Of a DNA stretch of 64,000 nt, positions 26,491 through 38,271 are shown piece by piece. The stretch is from Oscheius dolichura (Eukaryota > Nematoda > Chromadorea > Rhabditida > Rhabditidae): assembly GCA_932521035.1 (NCBI GenBank), contig OW051497.1:3658001-3722000 (forward strand). The letters are read 5' to 3'. The position numbers and the translations under genes are program-made. The notes below the pieces were generated by a model that worked only from the letters and a program-made list of their open reading frames with translations, was not told the DNA's origin and ran no database searches. Positions within the stretch are counted from its first letter, which is position 1; every line of letters starts with the position of its first letter.

Positions 26491-29400
26491 ATGAACTACT
26501 ATTACTTTCTGTTACTGTTATTCTCTTCATTTCCTTTTATAAACGCTACTGTATTCTCTTCATCATTAAAATCCTGTCAAGACCAATGCTCGGAAAAGAA
26601 TTTGGTAGGTTACCTAGATATTAACTTGATTTCTTGATCAAAAACCTAAGTTTTACCCTGTTTGACCATACTGGTCACGGTGGATTCCGCACGATACCGT
26701 TAGTGATTAATGCCTGTCTCATTCCCGTTAAACCATATCAATACCTTTTCCGAAATAGTCGTATTATTGAGACCGCCTGAATTTGAGAGACGTAGTCGCA
26801 TAAGAAAGGTCACTATCGCTTGGGGTGATCTCGAAATAAAGCAATGACTCGTTTAGGCATTCCCGTTGGCACGAGGTGAAATATCATGGAATCCGGAAAC
26901 AATTGCAAGTTGTGGGCACAGCTGTTCGGTTAAATCTGTAAGCTCCTCTAATAACCTCCCATGAAAATATGTTTAGTGTCACCATGGTTGTCATAATTTG
27001 GATGAGCCCACAGTCCGTTGTCATGTTAGATGTACAGAAGAGGGAATAACATTCGAAAGTTGTGCCCAGGGATGTCAGGCAGTTGAACAAGCCTTCTTAG
27101 TGCAAGTCCAAGGTATACTGCCCCATGTTCATCAACACCTTTTGTACAGAATTGATGAACACCGTATTGGCGTCTGCTGAACAGACGGACGATGGTGTCA
27201 AAGTAATCTTCACCTTTCCTGAAGTTGTATCGCCCCAGCTACAGGAGATAGCAGCGGCTGAAGTAGGATGACCACATTCTTCCCTTTATTTAGCCTTTTC
27301 GGTGCAATGGACAGCGCAGTCCCGCTCGAAAAGGAACAATCTAGGTTGGAAATGGGCACCTCTACCACCGGCAGCTTTTCGGAATGGTACACTTATTGCT
27401 GAAACAGTCCTCACTGATGAAAAATCTCGAAACATTGAGGTTAGCCCTATTGAAGCAGTAAATGATTGGAAATAGTTCCGTCTGGCTGTATTCTACCGGA
27501 ATAGGGTAGTCCTCTCTCGGCCTGTTGTGTATACCCAACCGTTAGTTCCGTCCATGTACTTCCTAGAAGCTACCCATCAAAAACAATTGGCTAATGATAA
27601 AGTTGCTTTGTGTTGGATAACAAATCGCGAAAATGCCAACATACGGCTTGTTGTGACCACTTTGGATGGGACAGAACTGCAAACAATTGAGAGCACTCGA
27701 AGGTTTGTAACCCCCTCACGTAAGGATGAACTGTTTTAGATGTATCCTATTGAAAAAGTTACCGTCGGAGAACTGTTGTCGAGTTACTTTTACAGACATT
27801 ACCATCCCGGATGAAGCAAGCCCTCTGATGAATTCAACAACCTTAGAACTGAAGAAAGTCGAGACTCACGAAGGTACTCTTGTCTTGTACTTAATACTAG
27901 TAAACTTAGACATCCTCATGGCCATGGATGTGACTCCAACGGCACCAAAGCTCCTTATGATAAATGGTTCACACATCCTCCAGATGAAGAACATCGATGA
28001 CTACGTTGTCAATGATGACCCAATCGTTGCTCCGATAGCCATACCGGAAGGAGACTTTCTCACAGGTTTATTTTCCCCCATTAGCCTTTTTTCATATTTT
28101 CTATCAGCTGCCTGTGGCATTTCCCCTTCCGAGGTAGTCGTGGGAAGCGCTAGAGGAGGCCTGTGGAAGGTTGCCATGGAATTTAACGACACTCAAATCG
28201 AAACGGATGTGACACAACTTCGAGAATGCGACGAGGAGGAGAACAGATTATGGCAAATTGTTTACGGTTTGTCGAAGCGAAAGGAAACGAACAAGTAGTG
28301 CAGATAGTATCAACAACTTTGTGTATTCGGTGCTGGGAGATAAGGGGATTCTGAGGTGTCCACTCGAGAAAGGGAACTGCACGTTGGCTCCAAATACAGA
28401 CAGCCTGAACCCGGTGAGACAAGTTGCCGTAGATGGTGTAAACGGGTAAGAATGGCCGTCTCTATAGGATCTGCTCCTCTTCTAGGTATCTATATTTCTT
28501 CGGTGCTAACCACCAAGTCTACAAGTCAACATTGTTTCCCTTCGAGTCGGAGGACACCTACGCTTGGAGTGATGTCAGGGCACTTCCAGAATTAGTCGGC
28601 AGCAGCAGCATATACTTTGACTGGACCGAATTTGAACTTTACGTTGCTTTGAAAAACAGTATGTCATCCAAGCGTACATTTCTTAAACATTTAGGCTCCG
28701 TGGTGGTATATGATGCCATTTCCGGCGAAGTTCGGGAAAAGAGACACACAGAGTACATGGAAGTGACAAGGCTCTTGGCTATTGGGGAACGGCTATTTTG
28801 GACTCGAGAGAAATGCGGGGACTCTCCCATAGATGCTGTTTGTTTTTATTCAGAAGATACCAAAAACAGCGAGATCGAAAAGCAGCCCTACTTCAGCAGG
28901 TATGGCCTGTTCTCTGCAAAGGGCACTCCGCTCTCTTGAAGGTATCTCTACGCGGCGACTATAAACGACTTTACGTTCTTGACCATTCCAACACAGGCGT
29001 TTTCTGTTGCACCATTTGGCACAGTGTCCTTCATTGCCTTGGACAGAGAAGCGTTGATAACATGGGAAGACTCGAAACCGGAACCGTTTACAGGCACATT
29101 CGGTTATAAGTGCCCCTCATAAATTACGTCTTTAGTAGCTGGTCATCAATGGTGGAATACCACAACCGAACTGAAGATTACGTACGCTAATGAAACTGTC
29201 GAACTGTTTGGTCATGGGCAGAACAGGGTAAACCCCTTTGGGATTTCTTGTAAAACAACGAAATCTAGACAATTGAAGTGTCGCCTGGAATTGAATATGC
29301 TGTTCGGCTTCGGCGATGTCTTGAGGATATATGTTCAGAAAGTGTCGAAACCAAGGAAACAGCTATGGCGCCTCAAACAAGTACGTGTCAGCTACTCTCA

Positions 29401-32400
29401 CCTGAAGGAACAATTTCAGCCCCGTCTCTGGTAATTTTGAACAAGGCTGCTGACGGTATTGAAGTACTCGATTTGTTAGGAAGGCCACTGGACATGCAAC
29501 TGACTATAGGTTTGTCAGAAGGCTATGGTTCTATTCGTTTAGGGTCAACGCTGAATATAGATATCTCCAAACCGTTTGCCATTGACAACACAACATTGCA
29601 GTACTACTCCGTCTCGTCGGAGGTAATTTTAAGCAGTAATCGCTTACCATGTTGCTCTTAGCTCTGGGTGAATCAAGGCACGCTTGACAATACGAGGACT
29701 TCTTCCCTCACTGCGTTGTCTGTTGTATCGCACCTGGCCGCATCTCCCAGTCGTGCTTTACTCTTTGTAGCCTCTCCTTATCAAATAACATCCTTCCGAT
29801 TTACTGGAACTTTTGATCATACGTAAGGAAAGTTTGATAATACAAAACATCGTTGCTAGGTTCTATTCCTGTGCTTCGGCAACTGAAGAATGTGGAGAAG
29901 TTGTAGCTCTGTCTGTAAATGACAACTCTGGGGAAGTACATTTCGCCTTGAGAACATCAAAAGAAACTCTAGTGCTTTTTGAAGCTAACCAAGAAGACAG
30001 AACTCCAAGATTATTAGCGGAGAGTACAACTATGCCGGAGTTAGATCATTTCTAAAACACAACAAAGCCTTTTAGCATAAAACAAATGGTACTAGTGGAG
30101 GAGAAATTGGTATTTCTAACAACTAATGGAAAGGTTGGCGTCTGTGACAAGCGTTTGGAGAATATTAACCTCAACCTGAACATGGGAGCAGCAACTGCTC
30201 TCCTACCGTTAACACTGGACATGGCTACGAACCTTGGCACCTTTACTGGAGAGGTTCTCATGGGTGCCGAAGAGAAAGACCGTTTAATGTGGAGCTTGGA
30301 ACCAAGAAAGATTGTTGGGAAGACGCTGTTCAAGGCAGGAGCAGCTCTCTTATTGTGACAATCCAATTTCAGGTATCCCTTTACAAAGAAAAACTTGGAA
30401 TGGGAGAAAAGAACAGCGAAATTACTACGGAGAATGGTCTAACCCTTCCTGCTGACCTACTAGAAGAATGGAGCTCAGCCCAGAAGTTTGATGTGAACAT
30501 CGAGGGATTAACTGCCTGGACTACCATTTCTGTAAACAAAACAGGACTTCAAGCGCCGGTCAAACCACCCGGAAAACCAACAGCTACTAGCATTTATGCA
30601 ACGCAGCAGAAAACTGTTGACGGAGCAAGAGCCATTATAACTTTCTTCTGGGGTCCTCCCGAGGAATGGAATGGTACGCCCTTCCAGTACATTGTCAACT
30701 GCACAAAGGAGGACGGCTCAACCCAAGGAGGATCGTTGAGCAGTGGTATGACCCACTATTCGTTTGCTGTGAAAAGTGGAAAAGTTAGCTGTATAGTTGC
30801 TGCTAGCAATGAGCCGAGCAATGTCGGAATGTATACGGAGGCTGTTACAATCGACAGTAGTGGTCAGTCCATTTAGCTTCACGTAAAAAGAGTTAGTTTA
30901 GAGCTAAAGCCACTGGTTAGGCTCTTTGCAATTGACTCTAATAATGCCCTCATGGCCATCACAGATATTAGCAACGACCTTACCATTCGACGACAGAAGA
31001 GACAATCCACAAGAGTAAGGATAGCGTTTAAATGCTACATTATTGTTTCAGCCAATGGAATATCAAGCTATTGCATTTATTGGAAACGATCTCTTCGCCG
31101 TCAGGAAGGAGCCAGATTCCGTCCAGCCGCTTCTTGTTCAAATTGATACGAACGATATCGACAACATTGTCCACAAGGTGTCCATAGGAGGCGATGTTGG
31201 ACGAATTGAAGCTATGACTTCTGACTGGGTGGCTAACAGACTTCTCTTTGTTTCTGGCATGGCACTGTACCAGCTGTCACTTGACCCGTTTCCCACCACC
31301 TCATTACTCAATCCCAAAAAGTTAATAGAATTGAGTACTGTAGCCACGGATGCAAAGCAGCTAACGTTTGACCCCTTCAAAAAGTAAGTTCCCCACTAAT
31401 AATAAATCGCGTTTACAGTATTGCATATCTCCTCACAAAGAACGGCTCATTGTTCTCCTTAAATTTGTGGCAGGAGAAAGAACAAAACCTCGCTCTAGCT
31501 GTGCCATGTCTCTCTTCCCAGACGGTCACTTGGATGATGACCGGTATCTAACCATTAGATCACGCAGAAATGTACCTTCCAGAGTTCGCTTGGAACAGAG
31601 CCTCACCTCCAAAAATCTTCGCGCTTACTTGGAATGGTCTGACAGTCGTTGATCTGGAAGAGAACAACAAGTGCAACGAAGTCAGAATTGACTGGAACAA
31701 ATTCGGAGAGACGGGATTGAAAGCCGTTTCCGCTTTTGCCATAGCTGACAAGCTCTTTGTTTTCGTGACTTCATCAGAAATGATCATTTATGGTAGAAAT
31801 CGGGAAACGTATATACCTATCCCGATTACGAACCCGCCTCTTCGCCAGATCCTGGCTGTTAGTCAAAGCAGTCAGCCATTCCCAGGTATTTTCCATTCAT
31901 ACTTTTCCCAACTTAGTCATAGACCGATCGTGTTTTACTCTCCCATCCTCTTCTGGAATTCAGTTCTCAGTGATAAATGAAGGCAAAACTGGAGCACTTT
32001 TGGATGTACAGAAGCCGACACTGCCTTCAACGTGTGTAGGAGTTTCGTTCCCACAAACTCACTACGAAGTGTACTTCACTCGAAAGAACGCAGAAAAGGT
32101 CAAGCACATCAGAAGTTTTACTGAAAGGATTCACGTCGAAAATGGTATTCTGGACAAGGAGACAGACTATGAGGTGAGGTACAGTAGCATGGGCAGGGGA
32201 CTGTGCTCCTATTACTTCTTTCTGCCCTGTCTGGAGGTTACCCGACAGTTTTAATATAAAAATGAGGGAAATTGAGTTAAAATAGCGTATTATGACAATT
32301 CCTGGTTATATGAGGTGTCACGAGAAAGTTCTTCATCTGAGGATAACAATGCCGGTGTGCAAATTTTCAGAACCAGTGAAGGTGTCGTGCTATCCACAAT

Positions 32401-35400
32401 GTAAGACAACTGTCATTTTCCTGTTAAAGGATTGGGTTTGACCAGTTCGACCAATTTTCAAGCTTCAAGTCAGCTGAGGCCGTGGTGGAAGGTCGGTTCT
32501 TCATTTCTTCCCGACTTCTTTCGGCATGCTGAAGCTGCATCGTCTCGGTCGACCGAAGAAGCGCGCACTGGAGGAAACGGCATCCAGGCCGATCTACAAG
32601 GATATGACCACAAGCCGGTGCCGCTCCACTGGAGAATAAGAAGACACAGTGGACCAAGAAGAAAATAGAAGCCACACCAATATTGACCAAGCCACACCAT
32701 ACCCATTCAAGGATGGACCACCCCACCGTGGATCAAGTAAAGGTTGTGGGAGCCGCACTACAACTGACCCATAGGAAAAGAAGAAGCCACGTCCTTACTG
32801 GAGGAAAAAGAAAAGAAGCCGCAGCAGAGAGGAAAAAGCTGGAGCCACACCAAGAGGGTACTATTGAAGCCAAAATTGCTCCAGGAATTGCTCCCTAAAA
32901 CGCTGCCACTCAAACCAAATAAAGAAGAATGGAAAAAAAAACTTCTGATAAAAATTAGATATATAAATTAACAGGATTACTTTACACATACACGTTTTAA
33001 CTGGGGCTAGGGTAGTTGGCAATCCTTATTTAAACTACTGACATACATACCTCTACACAGGTGACTGTTGCTTGGTTGAATCGATACTCCGACGTCAGTG
33101 GAATTTCTGATCCGAAGCCGTTCCGAACAGGCTTCGGGTATCCATCAGCTCCCAGAGAACTTCGAGTAATCTCTGTTACTCCCGACGCTGTGTATCTTTA
33201 TTGGACCTTGCCGGAAACGCTAAATGCTCCTATTAACGAAGTCAAATACAAGGTGCCTATCTTTTTCCTTGTTGCTTTAACTCTGTTTAGGTTACTCAAC
33301 AAGGTACCGGGCTGTCATCTCCTTCCACCATCGCTGTGCAAGAATTCACCGACAATGGCTTCGCGCCTCTCTCGACCGACACAGCTTCCTGCCTGTCCAA
33401 TCCCTGTAGAGCAAAAGTCTCCAACCTTCGAGCCAGCACTGAATACAAATTCTGGGTAAAATTCTGGGTGCGCGTTGCAAAATCAGGAACTTTCAGGTTA
33501 CTGCTCTCCACACATCCCATTTGAATTCCCAATTCCTTGAAGATGCTGAGGCGACATCGCCGGACTCGACAGCCAAGACTAAGGATGTGGCTGGGACACT
33601 GAGGCCAGACAACGTCACGGGATCCTCGATTCTCTTGAGGTGGAACAGTCTTCAAGCAGAGTTACCACCAGCCTCGATCTCCGTGCAGTACCGAGAAACA
33701 AGTGCCGCTGGAACGGAGACTCAATGGAACTCCCCAACAAATGCATCATTTGACCCGAACGTCCCTACGTTATTAGGTTTGTTTTCCTTATATTCCTTAT
33801 TAATCAAATACTTATAGTTCTCATAAACAGCTTGCTATCTGCCACCTCGTATGACTATCGGTTTGTTGCTGCCTACACTGGAAGCTATTCTGTCGGAGGA
33901 AAAGAATACTCATACAGGGAGGATTACTACCAAGGAGTGCAGCAAATCAAGACAAAAGGTATATTTTCATGAAGATCTATAAAATGTTATTTCAGCTGGA
34001 GTTCCTACGGCTCCACTTAATGTTGAAGCCAGAATAGACGAAGAAGGCTGGATAGTATCTTGGCAGGAACCACAAAGTGATGGTGGTAGCCCGATCACAA
34101 GCTATGCTGTTGAAGTACGTTTCTATGAAATTTTAACTGTTACCCCTATAGATGAGAATCAACAGAACGAGTGAGTGGGAAATAGCTGAACGGGGATTGG
34201 ACGGCTGGAAGCTCTGGTGGAGGCCAGCAAAGAGTAACAAAGACGACAGAAGCTGGGAATTCCGTGTAAGAGCAGCTAATGCCGAGGGATTTGGCCCTTA
34301 TGCCAATACAACGGAGACTGGCAGTACGTTTCCAAGTTTGCTTGAATACAATGGTTCAGTGGTCAATGGAGCAGACGAAGATTCTCCTCTCTGGTCGACG
34401 TTCGTCATTTTACTGGGATGCTTGTTCGCTCTGGTCCTTATCTGCATCCTTATTTCTATAAGTAAGTGGCCCGTCCCTGTTCTCAGCATGTTTAGTACGC
34501 TCCTACCGAAGAAAACAACTTTTACGGCAGAAGAAACTGTTGGAAAACAAGAATTGCATCACTTTGGAGAAGATGACAGGTCACAGTGCACCGGATGAGC
34601 CTCTGTCCGCTCATATCTTAAGGGAACTGAAACGTAGAGATCCTTTATTCGGTGAACGGTTGTTTTAGATTTGCCTATAATTGCTAAGGAGGATCTGGAT
34701 GAGATAAAGTTATTGTCAGCTGATGATGAACCATATGAGGTGTCTTACTGTCGCTGTACCTCAGCAGCTACAGATGAAGTTGATGTAGCCGTAAAAGTGA
34801 GCCATTCCCTAAAACGGATAGTCACTGCCCCCTCATAGAAGCTGACAGCGAAGGCTCCAAACTTGTCGAAAAACAAGCTGATCAAAGAGGCTATCCTCCT
34901 GAACAATTTCGACCATCCGCATGTGATCAAACTTTTAGGAGTGTGCACAACGGATCCACAAACACACCCCTATATGGTTTTGGAATACATGAACGAAGGC
35001 AATCTGAGAGATTTGTTACGCGCTAGGTAAACAGAAAACAAGTCTAATGGACAAGCTGTTTAGCACATCTGTAGAGGAAGAGATTCAACTCTCTATAAAG
35101 GACCTTCTTGGCTTTATGGTCGACATAGGTAGAGCTGGAGACTATCTGGAAAGTCAGCGACACGTCTATCGAGGGTTGAGTGCCAAAACTTGCTATGTCA
35201 ACAATGACCATGGTCACAGAATAGTCAAACTAGGTTCGGAAGCCTTTTGGTCTTTCGAACTTCCTTGTCCTTTAGGTGACTTCGGTCTTGTACGAGGAGT
35301 ATTCAGTGATAAATACATCCTGATTGATAATCCCGACTTCCAACCCATTAGATGGTGTTCACCCGAGGTCGCTTCCAATCTGCAGTTCTCTTCAAAGAGT

Positions 35401-36016
35401 GACGTCTGGGCATTCGGTGTAGTTCTGTTCGAGATTATGACACAAGGAAGTGTCCCGTATTCTCAATGCACCACAGTTGAACAAGTTCGGATTGTTCTCT
35501 ATCTCTATGTAAATGAGTTCAGGTGCAATCTCGCCTACGAACAGGGGAAACACCTTCTAAACCTCGAGGTTGCCCAGAGCAGATGTGAGGGGACTGCATT
35601 CTATTTAAATAACTGTAATTTACAGCTGGAGATTGATGAGATCGTGCTGGACGCGTGAACCGGACGAGAGACCACGGTTCGCTGATCTGGTCGTGGAGTT
35701 AGAGACCTTGAAGGAGATTCCAGAATTCCAAGTGGTCACAATCTCGCCCTTCTGTACGTTAAAGTTTAGGACAGCAAAGCGTTCCATCCCTCTGGTGCTC
35801 ATTACAATGAGGCCTTTGACGTCTCAATTGACAGCTCAAGCAGCGAGAAACACGACATCAAAGTAGGGTTACTCAGCCATGAATTATTCATGGCTAATTT
35901 AGGACCAGCCGCTGTTTGACGTCTCCCACAGATCATTTGAACAGAACAAGTTCGGTAAGCAATGCTATTTATTTATAAAGGGAGAGGTATCTTTATTTGA
36001 GACCAATCGAGGGTAA
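26491..36016 (+). CDS. rol-3: ROS/Sevenless-family receptor with predicted inactive tyrosine kinase domain
   Basis: Single-pass receptor of the ROS1/Sevenless/ROL-3 family, on the order of 2,200 residues from about 30-35 exons. Order: signal peptide ([19 protein letters not shown]), N-terminal Cys-rich part (SCQDQC, CHHGC, CAQGC), fibronectin III and YWTD-type propeller segments (FN3 examples: FSVQWTA near 27.3 kb, [14 protein letters not shown] near 30.6 kb, [11 protein letters not shown] near 33.2 kb, GWIVSWQEP and [16 protein letters not shown] near 34 kb), a transmembrane helix near 34.40-34.46 kb ([20 protein letters not shown]) and a C-terminal kinase-like domain (34.67-35.74 kb). Kept: VAVK lysine, the C-helix Glu, [15 protein letters not shown], and CW...RPRF. 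Changed: HRDLAARN is YRGLSAKT, removing the catalytic Asp and metal-binding Asn; the Gly loop reads [11 protein letters not shown]. Most introns are about 36-45 nt; one of about 890 nt holds an A-tailed insert. Several ectodomain joins and the last exon are provisional. C. elegans rol-3 acts in larval epidermis; the same role here is inference. Confidence 0.88.
32172..33060 (+). other. Unusually long ROS intron carrying an inserted, A-tailed segment
   Basis: The exon ending KETDYE (to about 32171) and the next starting VTVAWLN (33061) join in phase 0, so about 890 nt are intronic, some 20 times the usual length. From about 32430 to 32941 the intron has lysine/glutamate-rich, purine-rich sequence with recurring AGAAGCCACACC-like words and stretches that translate without stops in pieces. 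It ends with AATAAA (32918-32923) and, 10 nt later, a run of nine A. This is the form of a retroposed cDNA (processed pseudogene) or a nested gene. I could not identify the source gene. Confidence 0.4.
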
Positions 36017-36094
36017 AATATTAGGGGACAATTAACATATACATAACGGAGGCATGAGGTATATCTCCTTGAGTATATAACATACCATATCCTC

Positions 36095-37977
36095 CTAGTC
36101 TTTCTTTACTAACAGTCCCTGCAGAAGGTTCGGATCAATATTGTATCCTAGGGCTTCCGCTTTCGGAATGGCTTCCAAAAGGTTCAGCAATACTTGAGTT
36201 CTGATCAACATGTCGTTCGGGGCAGCTTGCGGACTGTTGACATAGGTAAGCGACGGTGTGGGTGAGTCGTCGCGTCGTCTTTTAACTGTCGGTGAGCCCA
36301 GGAAACAAGTCTCCGGAGGAGGGGTAGCAAGACGATCCTCGCGGCTGGACGGCGGTACTCCAAGCAACTAAAAAACTTCTAGTCAGTGTGGAAGGTGTGC
36401 CCATTTCATTTTGACAACAAAGGTTGAATGGATTCCCTACCTGGCATTGTCGTTCCTCTTCGTCCTGATGTAATTGTTGAACTAGGCCTTCATAAGACAA
36501 ACCATCACTGGTACTAGGCTGAAATAGTTTCCATATAGGTCACAGTAATCCAGATACCTCTCTAGGGTCGCACTCTACAGATTGATTCGTGACGGAAGTG
36601 TCGGCTTTGTGAACTCCGGTGCCATTTAGATGAGCTGAATTGACGTTCTTCATCGTTCCCCGCGAACACCTACCACTCCATTTAATTAACGCTGGTTGGG
36701 TGCTCGGCTCACTTCTGTCTATTCCACAAATGTCGAGAATCATCGCCTCCCAGGGGAGGGGCGCTCCCCCTTCGCGGAGTCGTTTCTCTTTCTGGCGCTA
36801 AACAGATAGAATTATGAGACTCGGAGGGCTCTGATAACCTTCGCATTCTTCTTCCACTGCCCCCAGAATCTTTGTCTCCATTCACGATAATCTAATATTC
36901 GTCGAGTGAATCCAAGATCATATGTCGCTTTGGCTACTTTTTCTGTCGCTAACTTCTTAGAAACTGAAAAATTCCATTACTACATTTTTGCAGGTGGTGT
37001 GGATATTAAAATAAGATCAACACCCGCTCTCAATTCGAGAAAAATTGAGTGGCAAAAGCTCATAAAAGCAATCTATTCTTTTAGCCAGGATACACTTCCG
37101 GGGTTCTGACAAAGGGGACGGGGAACAACAACATCATTATTGGTCAGTGTCAGTGCAGAAAAATATGGCTATCCCCGGAATAGGTGATAGATGGTTAGAC
37201 GAGGAGGAAGAAAGCGGAGGGGTTTCTGGGCAATTGTTTTCCCCAGTCAAAATAAGAGAAGCAGTTCTCAGGAGGTAGAGAATGTTGTGATGTTTTTAGT
37301 CCTCGGTTATTTCTCCAAAGGGGAAACATTTAACCCCGGACTTCCCCCTTAAATTTGGGGAAGTATGCGAAGGGATGTTATTCTATTTAATAGACTACTC
37401 AGCGCCTTATAATATCCGGCCGTATCAGAGAACCCTCATCTCCGTTCAAAGTTCAGATCATATTTCATAGGATAAACGTGCCACTAATCGAATCGAAATC
37501 GACCGATGGGGTTTGTTGACTAATCCTCGCGGCTGGTGGCATTATTTGTCACTTTAGCAGGGTCAACAGACACACACACACACATGTGCAAGTTGATACG
37601 ACAGAAGAAAACCAACAGGAACCAGCTGATAACAAGGGAAGCGATCTTTTCCCCCACAATGTCTGGCAAGCCGCCAAAACACCAAAATGACACGTCAACA
37701 AAAAGATGTGAGGAAAGAGACGTACTCGAGGTAACAATCGTTCCATCGGAGGCCAGCTTCTTGAGATCTCCGAAGATATGATCCCGTTCCATACGGATAA
37801 TTCCCAACAGGCAGAGAAAACGCTCTCTTTTATCCTAAAAATGACCTTATTAAGCGTAATGAGGAAGCCATTAATAGCACTTACATTATCCATGTCCCAA
37901 GTTTCTGAGTCTAGATCTTCTTCCTCCTCTTCGAGGTCGCATAGCTCCTCTTTAATTTGAATAGTTGCCGGCTGCAT
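36095..37977 (-). CDS. Unrecognised probable nuclear protein, acidic N-terminus, NLS-like basic run
   Basis: Six exons chain in phase on the minus strand. The first (ATG 37977) reads MQPATIQIKEELCDLEEEEE, a SUMO-acceptor-like IKEE followed by an acidic run. The second has DKRERFLCLLGIIRMERDHI then FGDLKKLASDG. After an intron of about 900 nt comes RQKEKRLREGGAPLPWEAMI, then LDICGIDRSE. Two short polar exons follow, then a last exon with SSREDRLATPPPET, TVKRRRDDSPTP (basic run with nearby Ser-Pro and Thr-Pro sites) and a helical end (LLNLLEAIPKAEALGYN...LLVKKD, stop at 36095). I do not recognise the family; nuclear location is inferred from the basic run and composition. The donor after the second exon is uncertain. 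A TTTACAG acceptor lies 3 nt before the ATG. It converges on the ROS-like gene with under 100 bases between coding ends. Confidence 0.6.
37571..37584. repeat. CA dinucleotide microsatellite
   Basis: Short uninterrupted run of about seven CA units inside the long intron of the minus-strand gene. Confidence 0.7.
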
Positions 37978-38271
37978 TAGCTGTAAATTAGTCAATTATG
38001 ATGTGTTGTTGCAAGAGGAAAAAAGTGGTTGAGTGGACAATGAAGGGTGGGCGCGTGTGTTATTTGGATAGTGGCAACGCACCCGCATCGATCGCGGTGG
38101 CCAGTTGTTTTCCTGGAACTTTTTACTGTGTCGAACGGGAGGAGTACAAGGTCATTATAGGGAGTCAATGGGTTGCACCAGCTGGTCAAGTGTTCCCGAT
38201 AAGAGCGAGAGACAGAAAGGGAACGTTAGCTAAGAACCACTGCTCCCCGATAATACGTGTCTTTTTTGCAG

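Noticed and set aside
27457-27474. An 18-nt intron (GTAAATGATTGGAAATAG) in the ROS-like gene
   Set aside because: A 36-nt intron with the same acceptor and an upstream GT donor also joins in phase and matches the usual intron size of this genome.
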